55,780 nucleotides of DNA from Alphaproteobacteria bacterium (lineage in GTDB: Bacteria; Pseudomonadota; Alphaproteobacteria; Micavibrionales; UBA2020): positions 1-55,780 of the forward strand of contig SCTB01000075.1 in the NCBI GenBank assembly GCA_004297545.1, written 5' to 3'. The notes below the pieces were generated by a model. That model worked only from the letters and a program-made list of their open reading frames with translations, had not been told where the DNA came from and did not search any database. Position numbers and translations under genes: made by a program. Below are positions 33,182 through 41,895 of this stretch, one piece after another; position 1 is the stretch's first letter; the number at the start of each line of letters is the position of its first letter.

Positions 33182-33685
33182 ATGGCCCCTCGTAATCGGG
33201 AAGACGCCTTTCGCTACGATAAAATGGTCGAAAAGGCCCTGCGCGGCGTCGTGCGCCAGGCGCTGCAGGAAGTCGTCGAGGACGGGCTCGTCGACGATCA
33301 CCACTTTTATATTACGTTTTTCACCGACCGTCCGGGCGTGAAGCTGCCGTCCTACCTGAAGGACCGCTACCCGGGCGAGATGACCATCGTTCTCCAGCAC
33401 CAGTTCTACGACCTGGAGGTCGACGCCGAGAAATTCACGGTTATGCTGAGCTTCAACAACGTGCCGGAGCGCCTGACCATCCCGCTCGCCGCGATCACGA
33501 TTTTCGCGGATCCTTCCGTCAATTTCGCGCTGCAGTTCCAGCCGCTCTCCGAAGAGGACGACGACGAGATCCATTTCGAGGCCGAAGAGCTCGAGCTCGA
33601 CAAGGACGACAAGCAGAAGAAGAAGGGCGAGGTCATTTCCCTCGACAGCTTCCGCAAGAAGGACAAGGACAAGACGGAGAAATAA
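33182..33685 (+). CDS. sspB: SspB, ClpXP adaptor (alphaproteobacterial type)
   Basis: 167 residues. FRYDKMVEKALRGVVRQALQ, DDHHFYITFFTDRPGVKLP, YPGEMTIVLQHQFYDL and IFADPSVNFALQFQPL match the alpha-type SspB, which delivers ssrA-tagged proteins to ClpX. An acidic linker (EEDDDEIHFEAEELELDKDD) and a basic C-terminal ISLDSFRKKDK follow; the C-terminal tail normally docks on ClpX. ATG at 33182 fits the family start better than TTG at 33155. A CCTCTCC/GGAGAGG hairpin follows the stop. Confidence 0.93.
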   Translation: MAPRNREDAFRYDKMVEKALRGVVRQALQEVVEDGLVDDHHFYITFFTDRPGVKLPSYLKDRYPGEMTIVLQHQFYDLEVDAEKFTVMLSFNNVPERLTIPLAAITIFADPSVNFALQFQPLSEEDDDEIHFEAEELELDKDDKQKKKGEVISLDSFRKKDKDKTEK

Positions 33686-33742
33686 TCTTCTCCTCTCCCA
33701 AAGGAGAGGGGACTAAAGGCTTCCTTCGGAAGAAGTGACGAT

Positions 33743-34486
33743 ATGCCTGCCGCCATCACCGTCAAAAACCTGACCAAACGCTATAAAAAAGTCCTCGCCG
33801 TCGACGACATTTCGTTCACGGTGAAAAAGGGCAGTATCACGGCTTTGCTCGGCGGCAACGGCGCAGGCAAGACGACGACAATCGCCATGCTGCTGGGCGC
33901 GCTCATGCCGACTTCGGGCAGCATCCGCATTCTCGGCCATGACATGCTGGGCAACCGCTATCCCGCCCTGCAGAAGATGAACTTCTCCTCGCCCTACGTC
34001 GACCTGCCGTGGAAACTGACCGTGCGCCAGAACCTGCGCGTCTATGGCAAGCTCTATAATGTGCCCAACCTCGAAAAGCACATAGATAAAATGGCGAAAG
34101 AGCTCGACATGACGGAATTCGTCGATCGGCCCGTCGGCAAGCTGTCGGCCGGGCAGAAGACGCGCGTGTCGCTGTCGAAGGCGCTCATTAATACGCCGGA
34201 AGTACTGTTACTGGACGAGCCCACGGCCTCGCTCGATCCCGACACCGCAGACCGCATCCGCGGCTATCTCGACAATTACCGCAAGCATCACGGCACGACC
34301 TTCCTGCTCGCCTCCCACAACATGAAGGAGGTGGAGCGCCTCTGCGACAACGTGCTCATGATGAAACGCGGCAAAATCGTCGATGAAGGCACGCCGAAAG
34401 AGCTTATCAAACGCTACGGCCGCAAGGACCTCGAGGAAGTCTTTCTTGATATCGCGCGCGGCACTTCGGCGGAGGCGGCGGCATGA
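33743..34486 (+). CDS. ABC-2 type transporter ATP-binding protein
   Basis: 247 residues. Walker A GGNGAGKTTT, signature LSAGQKTRVSLSKAL, Walker B VLLLDEPTASLDPD, H-loop ASHN. DrrA/CcmA-like. It overlaps the permease gene by four bases, so the two form one exporter. Substrate unknown. Neighbours give no clear hint. Confidence 0.9.
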   Translation: MPAAITVKNLTKRYKKVLAVDDISFTVKKGSITALLGGNGAGKTTTIAMLLGALMPTSGSIRILGHDMLGNRYPALQKMNFSSPYVDLPWKLTVRQNLRVYGKLYNVPNLEKHIDKMAKELDMTEFVDRPVGKLSAGQKTRVSLSKALINTPEVLLLDEPTASLDPDTADRIRGYLDNYRKHHGTTFLLASHNMKEVERLCDNVLMMKRGKIVDEGTPKELIKRYGRKDLEEVFLDIARGTSAEAAA

Positions 34487-35298
34487 TGAGGTCATGGCAG
34501 CGCATCTACGCCGTACTTTTAAGGCACCTTTACATCCTGCGCGGCTCGATCTCGCGGCTGGTCGAGATCATCTACTGGCCGTCGATACAGATGATTCTCT
34601 GGGGCTTCATCAGCCGGTTTTTCGCCGTGTCCAGCCCGGGCGGCGGGCCCAGCAGCATGGGTACCGCGGCTTTCGGGACGCTTTTGGGCGCGGTCCTTCT
34701 GTGGGACATGCTGTTCCGCACCCAGCTCGGCGTCACGTTGTCCTACCTCGAAGAAGTCTGGGCGCGCAACCTCGGCCATCTTTTCGTCAGCCCCCTGCGC
34801 CCCTGGGAGTGGTGGCTGGCGATGATGCTGTTCTCCATCTGCCGCGCGCTTATCGGCATGCTGCCCGCGGCGCTGCTGGCCATTCCTTTCTACGGCTATT
34901 CCATTTTCGACATGGGCCTGCCGCTGTTGTTCTTTTTCCTGAACATCATGTTCATGGGCTGGTGGCTGGGCTTTCTCATCATGGCTTTGCTGCTGAAAGC
35001 CGGGCAGGGGGCGGAAACGCTGGCCTGGGCGCTGACATTCTTCCTCGCGCCGTTTTGCGCCGTGTATTATCCGGTGTCGTCGTTGCCCGGCTGGCTGCAG
35101 CCGGTAGCCCACGCGCTGCCCGCCTCGCATGTCTTCGAAGGCCTGCGCGGCATTGTCCTGCACCACCAGTTTCTCGTGAACGAGATGTGGTGTTCTTTCG
35201 GGCTGAATGTCATTTATATGGTGCTGTCGATGGTCATACTCCAAATCGCCTTCAACAGCGCGCGCAAGGCGGGTACGCTGCTGCAAAGCGGGGAATAG
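34483..35298 (+). CDS. ABC-2 type transporter permease
   Basis: 271 residues, six hydrophobic segments in the ABC-2 pattern: SRLVEIIYWPSIQMILWGFI, TLLGAVLLWDMLFRTQLGV, LSYLEEVWARNLGHLFVSPL (the conserved polar loop), ALIGMLPAALLAIPFYGYSI, LLFFFLNIMFMGWWLGFLIM and the C-terminal pair. Partner of the preceding ATPase; drug, polysaccharide or lipid export cannot be distinguished. Confidence 0.9.
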   Translation: MMRSWQRIYAVLLRHLYILRGSISRLVEIIYWPSIQMILWGFISRFFAVSSPGGGPSSMGTAAFGTLLGAVLLWDMLFRTQLGVTLSYLEEVWARNLGHLFVSPLRPWEWWLAMMLFSICRALIGMLPAALLAIPFYGYSIFDMGLPLLFFFLNIMFMGWWLGFLIMALLLKAGQGAETLAWALTFFLAPFCAVYYPVSSLPGWLQPVAHALPASHVFEGLRGIVLHHQFLVNEMWCSFGLNVIYMVLSMVILQIAFNSARKAGTLLQSGE

Positions 35299-35306
35299 GG
35301 CGGGTC

Positions 35307-35816
35307 ATGAAAGTCATCGCCCTGTTCTTCTTCTATCCTCTTGCCGGATGGCTGGTTTACAAGGTGTTGCGGATGCATCATAGCAAGCACCCGGAATCCG
35401 CGAATGACGACGAGGGGCTGCACATCTTCTACGCCATCATCTGGCCCCTGACAGTAACGGGGTTCATTTTTTACATCCTTTTTCTCGGCACCCGCATCGA
35501 TCTGGCCGCGGCCGATCGCGGCCCGCAGGGGCCTTTCGAACCCTGGCAGCCGAAACCGCCCGGCGGCGACTATAACAGCAATAACCTCGGCAAAGAGAAA
35601 GGAGCAGACGAAACCGAGGATATGGACGCTTTTATCAAAAGCCTCGAGCTTCGCCCCGACGCGCCGCTGCCGCACGAGCTGACCTTCAGCTACAAGCTGA
35701 CCGGCATTTCCAAAACCTATCCGGCCGGGACGATGTTTCCGTCTGCGCTTTTGCGCGACTGGAAGGCAGGATATTTCATGGGTCATGCGAAGGCAGACGA
35801 AAGTTTTGAAAGCTGA
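35307..35816 (+). CDS. Hypothetical membrane protein
   Basis: 169 residues; only the last part of a much longer open frame is real. Two membrane helices (VIALFFFYPLAGWLVYKVL and IFYAIIWPLTVTGFIFYILF), then a soluble tail that is Pro/Gly-rich and ends with DAFIKSLELRPDAPLPHELT and GTMFPSALLRDWKAGYFMG. Eight bases after the permease gene, so probably co-transcribed. Not recognised. Confidence 0.65.
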   Translation: MKVIALFFFYPLAGWLVYKVLRMHHSKHPESANDDEGLHIFYAIIWPLTVTGFIFYILFLGTRIDLAAADRGPQGPFEPWQPKPPGGDYNSNNLGKEKGADETEDMDAFIKSLELRPDAPLPHELTFSYKLTGISKTYPAGTMFPSALLRDWKAGYFMGHAKADESFES

Positions 35817-36013
35817 TCCGGCGCAGCGGCATTATTTTCCACATTATTTAATTTACGAAATAACTACCAAAAGTCTCATTCAGGGGCTTTGTGTTTTGCG
35901 TAAAGCCGTGCTACGAGTCTAGTCACTGTCCAAAAACGAATTAGAAAAAGGCTGCGGCGAGAACCGTCAGCTGGAACACGGGTTTCATTCCTAACCTTTC
36001 GAGGAGTCGCACC

Positions 36014-36874
36014 ATGAATTTCACTGAATCCGGCCTGCCGAAGCACCAACTGGTCGAAGATGCCTTCGATTACAGCCGCCTGAACGCGCAGAACAACCAG
36101 AAGGAAGCCCTCAAGAGCTTCCAGCAGCAGATCGAGATGATCCACAACCAGAACCTGCTCATGCTCGACATGGAAAAAGACGCAGGCGACATGAAGGACG
36201 ACGAGTACAAGCGCAACAAGCAGGCGCTCGAACGTATGCGCGACGACCAGCTCAAGATGGGCCCCGCGCTCATCACGCGCGAGCTCGAGAACATGTTCGA
36301 AAAACGCCGCGTCGGCCCCGCAAAAATCGCAGCTGCGAATGCGGACAACGCAACGCCCGAGCTCGTGGCGGCGATCATGCTGATCGACTGCGTGCGCTCG
36401 CCAGTCGATTATAAAAACGTCTCGGCCAAGTTCGGCGAAGGCGTTGCCGGCCTCATCGCCGAAGTCGTGCATATCGACGCCTATCCCTCGGAGCGCGACG
36501 TGAATCTGTCGAAAGCCTCTGGCGACGCCAAGCGCGCCTATCAGTCGCTGCTCATCACGAGCCTCGACCAGATCGTCGACCAGATCGCGCGCGCGGCCAA
36601 GGAAAACCCGGGTCAGAAAATCATGTTCCCGCCGGGCCAGGAAGAGCAGATCTACAACGACATCAAAAACCTCTGGGGCAACGACAAGAAGCTGGACGCG
36701 AAGTTTCTGGCCGCCTTCAACAAGGCTTCAGACTCCGCGGGCTCGCCCTACAAGCTGGAAGTCGACAACGCCGGCGCGCTGGAGCTCGTGAAGGGCTCCG
36801 TCAAGGCTGGTCCCGGCGTCAAGCCGCCCAAGCCGAAGGGCCCCGACGGCGGCATCGGCGGCGACGTGTTCTAA
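36014..36874 (+). CDS. Protein resembling a degenerate RelA/SpoT HD domain
   Basis: 286 residues, soluble. N-terminal part (1-100) is Gln/Asn/Lys-rich helix. Residues about 113-155 (ATPELVAAIMLIDCVRSPV, FGEGVAGLIAEVVHID) and 165-190 (LSKASGDAKRAYQSLLITSL, DQIVDQIARA) follow the layout of RelA/SpoT HD hydrolase domains, where the second block carries a LLHD motif and the third ends near LADR. Here LIDC replaces the HD pair and the metal ligands are not seen, so (p)ppGpp hydrolysis is unlikely. The rest is unassigned, with a Pro/Gly tail. GAGGAG before the ATG supports the start; a strong terminator follows. Confidence 0.7.
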   Translation: MNFTESGLPKHQLVEDAFDYSRLNAQNNQKEALKSFQQQIEMIHNQNLLMLDMEKDAGDMKDDEYKRNKQALERMRDDQLKMGPALITRELENMFEKRRVGPAKIAAANADNATPELVAAIMLIDCVRSPVDYKNVSAKFGEGVAGLIAEVVHIDAYPSERDVNLSKASGDAKRAYQSLLITSLDQIVDQIARAAKENPGQKIMFPPGQEEQIYNDIKNLWGNDKKLDAKFLAAFNKASDSAGSPYKLEVDNAGALELVKGSVKAGPGVKPPKPKGPDGGIGGDVF

Positions 36875-36900
36875 TTCGCCGGAGCATACGTTCAAGAAAA

Positions 36901-36930
36901 AGCGGAAGCAGGTGCTTCCGCTTTTTTCTT
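36901..36930 (+). terminator. Rho-independent terminator
   Basis: AGCGGAAGCA (36901-36910) and TGCTTCCGCT (36913-36922) form a long perfect stem followed by TTTTTCTTTT. It ends the transcript of the HD-like gene. Confidence 0.85.
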
Positions 36931-37081
36931 TTGGGTCATTCCCCGAAATAAATTTGTTTTCCCTTGCAAAGGCGATTCGTTTTTGCGAAGGTTCGGCTCA
37001 TTCGCTGGCGTTTTTGCGGAAACAGAAACGCGCCTCAAAAAAAGCGATAAACACATAAGTCCGTTCGAAGCGGGGAAGATT

Positions 37082-37558
37082 ATGGGAGCACCACGTCACA
37101 GGCGCCAGCGCTGGCGCCGGGAGATTGACGAGTCCAAGGTCGATATGGGCCTTATCGCGCCTGTCTCGCAGGAAGCAATCGACCTGTCGCTCTATGCAGC
37201 CGTTCTGGACGGCGACCATCAGGGAATCCGCGATCTCGCTTTCATGAAACCCGACGCCAATATGCGCGTCTATGGCAAGCTCGGCGAGCCCGAAGGGACG
37301 CTTTTGCATTTCGCGGTGCGTCACGGCACGCTCAAGACCGTCATCGCGCTGTTGCAGCTCGGCGCCGATCCGCTGCTGAAGGATTCAGACGGTGCGATTC
37401 CGCGCGAAGTGGCGGCCCAGAAAGCGACCGGAAGCCGCATGCGCACCGTTCTGGAGTTGTGGGAAAAGCGCAAGAACCCGCGTCTCATCAGCTCAGGCGA
37501 AAAGGCCGCCGATGGCGGTGATGACGGTGAGGCGGAGCAGGTCCGCCGCCGCGCCTGA
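37082..37558 (+). CDS. Ankyrin-repeat protein
   Basis: 158 residues from ATG 37082 with GGGGAAG upstream; a longer in-frame extension from a TTG lacks support. Basic N-terminus (RHRRQRWRREID), then about two ankyrin units (AIDLSLYAAVLDGDHQGIRD and GTLLHFAVRHGTLKTVIALL, LQLGADPLLKDSDGAIPREV). Likely a small protein-binding module in the cytosol. Converges with the CobT-like gene. Confidence 0.75.
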   Translation: MGAPRHRRQRWRREIDESKVDMGLIAPVSQEAIDLSLYAAVLDGDHQGIRDLAFMKPDANMRVYGKLGEPEGTLLHFAVRHGTLKTVIALLQLGADPLLKDSDGAIPREVAAQKATGSRMRTVLELWEKRKNPRLISSGEKAADGGDDGEAEQVRRRA

Positions 37559-37560
37559 GC

Positions 37561-38352
37561 TTATATGGCCTGCGCCAGCGATTTCAGCAGAGGAATGAGC
37601 ATCGCGCCATGGCAGGGCGGCGGCAGATGCGTTTTTTCCGACAGCAGGGTGGAAGCCTCACGCACATGCGCTGCGGCATCCGGCTGCAGCGCCCGCAGAA
37701 TTTCCGCTGAAGCTTTTGCGGCCGATCCTTCAACAAGGACCGGGATGCGCGCCAGCCGCGCTGCGATGATAACGCCCGTCATGGCCGCAATGTCAAACCC
37801 GCCAAAATGCAGCAAGGCCTCCAGCGGGTCGGTTTTATCGGCGATAGCCCGGATTATTTCTGCGGCAGAGACATCTGCAACCGGATTGAGCGCGGAAAGC
37901 AGCAGCAGGTCGATACCAGGCTGCACGGCCATCATGCCATAGGACATCGCGCGGGCGGCAGCATGCTCATCCAGCGCCCGGCCCTTGCGAAAGTCGCCGG
38001 AAGGCAGGCTGAGGTCGAGTTCGTAAACCTGCAGATCGGCATCCGCCGCCTTTACAAGCGGGGAAGCAGGATGGTCGCCAGACCGCAAATCTGCCAGGAG
38101 ACGGGGCAAATCCGCCTGTCGCTCGGGGTAGGCGCCATGTGCGGCCATGAACAGCGCGATACGCGGGTGGAGAATGCCGGGCCGGGCCTTGTGCTGTGCC
38201 GATGACAGCCACTGCCAGACCGGCGCAAGGCTCCCGAGCCGTTCTGCGGAGGCTGCAGGCGGGGGCAGGGGCGGAAGGTCGACCCGCACAAGCGTCCTTA
38301 TTTCATCGAGCGGGGTGATGCGAGGCCCGGAGGTGAGGGGGTGTGCAGACAT
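37561..38352 (-). CDS. CobT-like (nicotinate-nucleotide:dimethylbenzimidazole phosphoribosyltransferase family) protein
   Basis: 263 residues. Later part resembles CobT: FRKGRALDEHAAARAMSYGM, PLEALLHFGGFDIAAMTGVI, IPVLVEGSAAKASAEILRAL. CobT usually has about 340-360 residues with a GEMGIGNTT loop and a catalytic Glu near the C-terminus; this protein is shorter and the GNTT loop reads as NPVADVSAA. I therefore call it a divergent relative, perhaps without classical activity. No cobalamin gene is nearby. Confidence 0.65.
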   Translation of the reverse strand: MSAHPLTSGPRITPLDEIRTLVRVDLPPLPPPAASAERLGSLAPVWQWLSSAQHKARPGILHPRIALFMAAHGAYPERQADLPRLLADLRSGDHPASPLVKAADADLQVYELDLSLPSGDFRKGRALDEHAAARAMSYGMMAVQPGIDLLLLSALNPVADVSAAEIIRAIADKTDPLEALLHFGGFDIAAMTGVIIAARLARIPVLVEGSAAKASAEILRALQPDAAAHVREASTLLSEKTHLPPPCHGAMLIPLLKSLAQAI

Positions 38353-38646
38353 TTGGAGCCTTTAGGGTATTTTTCTGTCTTAATGTACGCCTTTGTCTGC
38401 ACAGTGCAGCGCCGCCAAAAGCACCTTTCTTGTAACAGATTCGGCCCCTTAGGCGGGAGGCATATGGATAACTATGCGGCCCGATCATTACCAGATATCG
38501 GCGAAAAACTAGCTTGAAACAATTTGTGCAACATTTATATCAAATTTTATGGATAAATTATTGATATTACGTAAAAAAATGTAGGCATCTTCTGCCTTTG
38601 TTAACTTTTATATGGCAGTCTGAATACTGGAGGATTATGAGGCAGG
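38353..38646. other. AT-rich upstream region of the pilus cluster
   Basis: Strikingly AT-rich from about 38500 to 38610, in contrast to neighbouring genes, as expected for a promoter region reading into the pilus cluster. I could not pick a single confident -35/-10 pair. GGAGG at 38629-38633 precedes the first pilus gene. Confidence 0.45.
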
Positions 38647-40566
38647 ATGGGGATTATTAAAATGGCAGAAGACGTCGCAAAGACGCCCGGCAAGACCTCG
38701 GAAAGCAAAACCCTGGTCCCGGTGGCGCCGCCCTCCATGTCGCCGAATGGCGGGGATCTTATCTCCACGGACGGCGTCGGCGGGGATGTTGGAACCTTTA
38801 ACAAGGGCGGCGCAGTCGGCGGCGTTGGCGCCGGTCCCGGCCAGGCAGGGCCCACCAAGCGCATCGGCGACAGGCTCGTCGAGCGCGGACTGATCACCGG
38901 GGACCAGCTCAAGGTCGCCCTTCACGAAAAGCAGAAATCACCCAAGCTCATCGGCGAGATCCTTGTCGATCTCGGATTTATTTCGTCCGACGTGCTTTCC
39001 CAGTTCATCGCGGAGTCCACCGGCCTCGTCCAGTTCGATCCGAAAAAGACCATTGTCGATCCGGACGCCCTTGAACTCATGACCAAAAAGGACGCCCAGA
39101 AGTACCAGGTGCTTCCGGTTTCGCTCGATCGCGTCAATAATCGCGCCGTGATCGCGATGGTCGACCCTTATGACGTCGTTGCGTCGGACAAGCTGAAACA
39201 GTTGCTGCCCAAAGGCTGCATTATCCAGCCGCAGATCTGCCCGCCCGCCACGATGGGCGACGCGATACACAAGGCTTACGGCGTCTCGACCTCCATCGAC
39301 GCCATCCTGAACGAACTGGCCGGCGACAAGAATGCCGCCAAGAAGAACCTCGACACGCTCTCCGACGCAGAGGCTTACAGCCATCCGCTCGTGCGCCTCG
39401 TCAACGCGCTTATTTTCGAAGCCGTCAAGATGGGCGCTTCGGACCTTCACTTTGAACCCGAAGAAAACTTCATTCGCCTGCGCTGGCGCATCGACGGCGA
39501 CATGGTCACGACCCATACGCTGCACAAGGAATATTGGAACGGTATTTGCCAGCGCCTGAAAATCCTGGCCCAGTTGAACATTGCCGACAAGCTATCGCCG
39601 CAGGACGGCCGCTTCAACCTTGTCATGGGCGCGAAGGAAGCGGATTTCCGTGTTTCGTGCCTGCCTACCGTGCACGGCGAGAACATCGTCCTGCGCGTGC
39701 TCGACAAGAGCTCTTCGATCGTGCCGCTCGAGAAGCTGGGTTTCAGCGAGCATAACCTGAAGCTGATCAAGAAGTCATGCGCCCGCCCGGAGGGCATCAT
39801 CATTGTGACGGGCCCGACGGGCTCGGGAAAAACGACCACGCTGTATTCGATGCTGAACGACGTGAATACGCCGGACGTGAACATCCAGACACTCGAAGAC
39901 CCAGTCGAATATAACCTCGGCATGATCCGCCAGACCCACGTGCGTGACAACGGCTCCTTCACCTTCGGCGAGGGCATCAAGGCGCTCCTGCGCCAGGACC
40001 CGGACATCATCTTCATCGGCGAGGTGCGCGACCAGGTCACGGCCGAACAGGCGCTGAAGGCCGCCATGACGGGTCACCAGGTCTTTACTTCGCTTCACAC
40101 CAACGATTGCTTTGGCGCCTTCCCGCGCTTGTTCGACCTGAACCTGAAGCCGACAATGGTGGCGGGCGCAGTTATCGCAACTTTCGCCCAGCGCCTTGTC
40201 AGAAAGCTTTGCCAGAAGTGCAAGAAACCGGTGACGGCGACGCCCGAGGAGTGCAAGCTGCTTGTGACGGGTCCGGACGACCAGCCCATTGATCCTTCGA
40301 AGCCGCCCACTATTTATGCGCCGGGCGGGTGCCCTGAATGCAATAATACGGGTTACAAGGGACGTATCGCCTGTGTCGAAATTCTCTATATGGATGAAGA
40401 GCTTGACAATATCATCGCGGGCGGCGGGTTAAAGGCCGAACTCAGAGCGGCTGCCCGGAAGAAGGGTTTCAAAGCGATGATCGATGACGGTATTTTGAAA
40501 ATTTATCAGGGGACCACAACGCTGGATGCCGTGACGAAAATCCTCAACTTCGCCGACAGGATGTAA
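38647..40566 (+). CDS. pilB: Type IV pilus assembly ATPase (PilB/MshE family)
   Basis: 639 residues (the ATG at 38662 is an alternative start). Gly-rich disordered N-terminus, then residues about 72-124 with RIGDRLVERGLITGDQLKVAL and a second LIGEILVDLGFISSDVL: the two-motif MshEN layout, which in MshE binds c-di-GMP. The ATPase core has Walker A GPTGSGKTTT at 389-398, an Asp box and a Walker B IIFIGEVRD. A tetracysteine zinc site (CQKC, CPEC) lies near the end. Drives pilin polymerisation in the cytosol. First gene of the cluster. Confidence 0.93.
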   Translation: MGIIKMAEDVAKTPGKTSESKTLVPVAPPSMSPNGGDLISTDGVGGDVGTFNKGGAVGGVGAGPGQAGPTKRIGDRLVERGLITGDQLKVALHEKQKSPKLIGEILVDLGFISSDVLSQFIAESTGLVQFDPKKTIVDPDALELMTKKDAQKYQVLPVSLDRVNNRAVIAMVDPYDVVASDKLKQLLPKGCIIQPQICPPATMGDAIHKAYGVSTSIDAILNELAGDKNAAKKNLDTLSDAEAYSHPLVRLVNALIFEAVKMGASDLHFEPEENFIRLRWRIDGDMVTTHTLHKEYWNGICQRLKILAQLNIADKLSPQDGRFNLVMGAKEADFRVSCLPTVHGENIVLRVLDKSSSIVPLEKLGFSEHNLKLIKKSCARPEGIIIVTGPTGSGKTTTLYSMLNDVNTPDVNIQTLEDPVEYNLGMIRQTHVRDNGSFTFGEGIKALLRQDPDIIFIGEVRDQVTAEQALKAAMTGHQVFTSLHTNDCFGAFPRLFDLNLKPTMVAGAVIATFAQRLVRKLCQKCKKPVTATPEECKLLVTGPDDQPIDPSKPPTIYAPGGCPECNNTGYKGRIACVEILYMDEELDNIIAGGGLKAELRAAARKKGFKAMIDDGILKIYQGTTTLDAVTKILNFADRM

Positions 40567-40678
40567 TCTTTGCCTGTGACAGGCGTGATTTATATACAAG
40601 TGCTTGGTTTCCTTCTATATTTGGTGTAACAGTTAATAGGAGAGTTTTGACCGTAAAACGTCAACGGGGGTTAGTCGT

Positions 40679-41893
40679 TTGCCTAAGTTCAGTTACAAGG
40701 CCATCAACCAGAAAGGCCGCCCTGTGCGCGGCGTCGTGACTGCGCAGAACGAAAGCGAGTTGTTCGCCCGCCTGCAGGAAGCACAGCTGTCCCTGCTGGA
40801 CTGCAAGGAGATGAACGAAAAGGCCGGCAAGCTCCAGGCGCTGATGGCCAAAAAGGTCCAGACACGGGATCTTATCCAGATGTTCGTGCATCTTGAACAG
40901 CTGCAAAAAGCGGGCGTGCCGTTGCTGGAATCCCTTGCCGATATCCGCGATTCCGCTGAATCGACGCGTTTGCGCGACATCATGGGCGATATTTACCAGG
41001 AAGTTTCCGCCGGCAGCTCTTTATCGAATGCGGTCGCCAAGCATCCCGGCACCTTCCCGTCGATTTACATCTCGCTGATCAACGCGGGCGAGGAAACCGG
41101 CAACCTGACGAACTCTTTCGTACAGGTGATCAAGCACCTGAAGTGGTCCGACGCGATGTCGTCGAAGGTCAAAAAAGCGACCCGCTATCCGAAAATCCTC
41201 GGCGTCGTCGTCATCGGCGTTATTTACCTCATGATGGGCTATGTCGTGCCCGAAGTGACTGGATTCCTGAGGAACATCGGCCAGACCCTGCCGCCTATCA
41301 CGGTCGCGCTGATCGCGACGTCCGATTTCTTCAAGAACTATTTCGCCTATATCATCGGCACCATCATTTTTATCATTACGTTTCTGAAGGTGGGGCGTCA
41401 GATGTCGGAGCCTTTCAAGTATCATACCGACTACATCGCGCTCAGGATGCCGGTCATGGGCCCGCTGATCCGCAAGATATCCCTGTCCCAGTTCTGCCAG
41501 ACCTTCGGCGTCCTTTTCAACAGCGGTCTGGAAATCCTCAAGTGTCTCGACGCCGCGAAGCAGACATCGAGCAATCTTGTGCTGACTGAAGCTCTCGAAG
41601 GCGTCAAGTCCCAGGTGCAGGAAGGCGCCGGCATTTCGCACGCGCTGAATTCGTCAGGGGAGTTCCCCTCGCTGGTCGTGCGCATGGTCAAAATCGGCGA
41701 AGAATCCGGTAACCTGACCGGGGTTCTCGAGCAGGTGGCGGAGTTCTACGACAAAGACGTCAACGAGGCGGTTGACGCCATGATCCAGATGATCGAACCG
41801 GCCATGACCGTCATCCTCGGCGGCATGCTGCTCTGGATTGCGGCCGCCGTTTTCGGTCCTGTCTACGACAGCTTCGGCAAGATGGGCGGGTAA
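40679..41893 (+). CDS. pilC: Type IV pilus inner-membrane platform protein (PilC/GspF family)
   Basis: 404 residues from a TTG start; no ATG fits the family N-terminus FSYKAINQKGRPVRG. Two GspF repeats with conserved LEQLQKAGVPLLESL and FCQTFGVLFNSGLEILKCLD, each ending in INAGEETGNL or KIGEESGNL, and three membrane helices. Links the ATPase to pilin assembly. The next gene starts three bases after its stop. Confidence 0.95.
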   Translation: MPKFSYKAINQKGRPVRGVVTAQNESELFARLQEAQLSLLDCKEMNEKAGKLQALMAKKVQTRDLIQMFVHLEQLQKAGVPLLESLADIRDSAESTRLRDIMGDIYQEVSAGSSLSNAVAKHPGTFPSIYISLINAGEETGNLTNSFVQVIKHLKWSDAMSSKVKKATRYPKILGVVVIGVIYLMMGYVVPEVTGFLRNIGQTLPPITVALIATSDFFKNYFAYIIGTIIFIITFLKVGRQMSEPFKYHTDYIALRMPVMGPLIRKISLSQFCQTFGVLFNSGLEILKCLDAAKQTSSNLVLTEALEGVKSQVQEGAGISHALNSSGEFPSLVVRMVKIGEESGNLTGVLEQVAEFYDKDVNEAVDAMIQMIEPAMTVILGGMLLWIAAAVFGPVYDSFGKMGG

Positions 41894-41895
41894 GC

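Noticed and set aside
34383-35306. In-frame 5' extension of the membrane-protein gene at 35307
   Set aside because: It runs through the ABC-2 permease in a different frame and is Arg/His/Pro-rich; the protein-like part begins at 35307.
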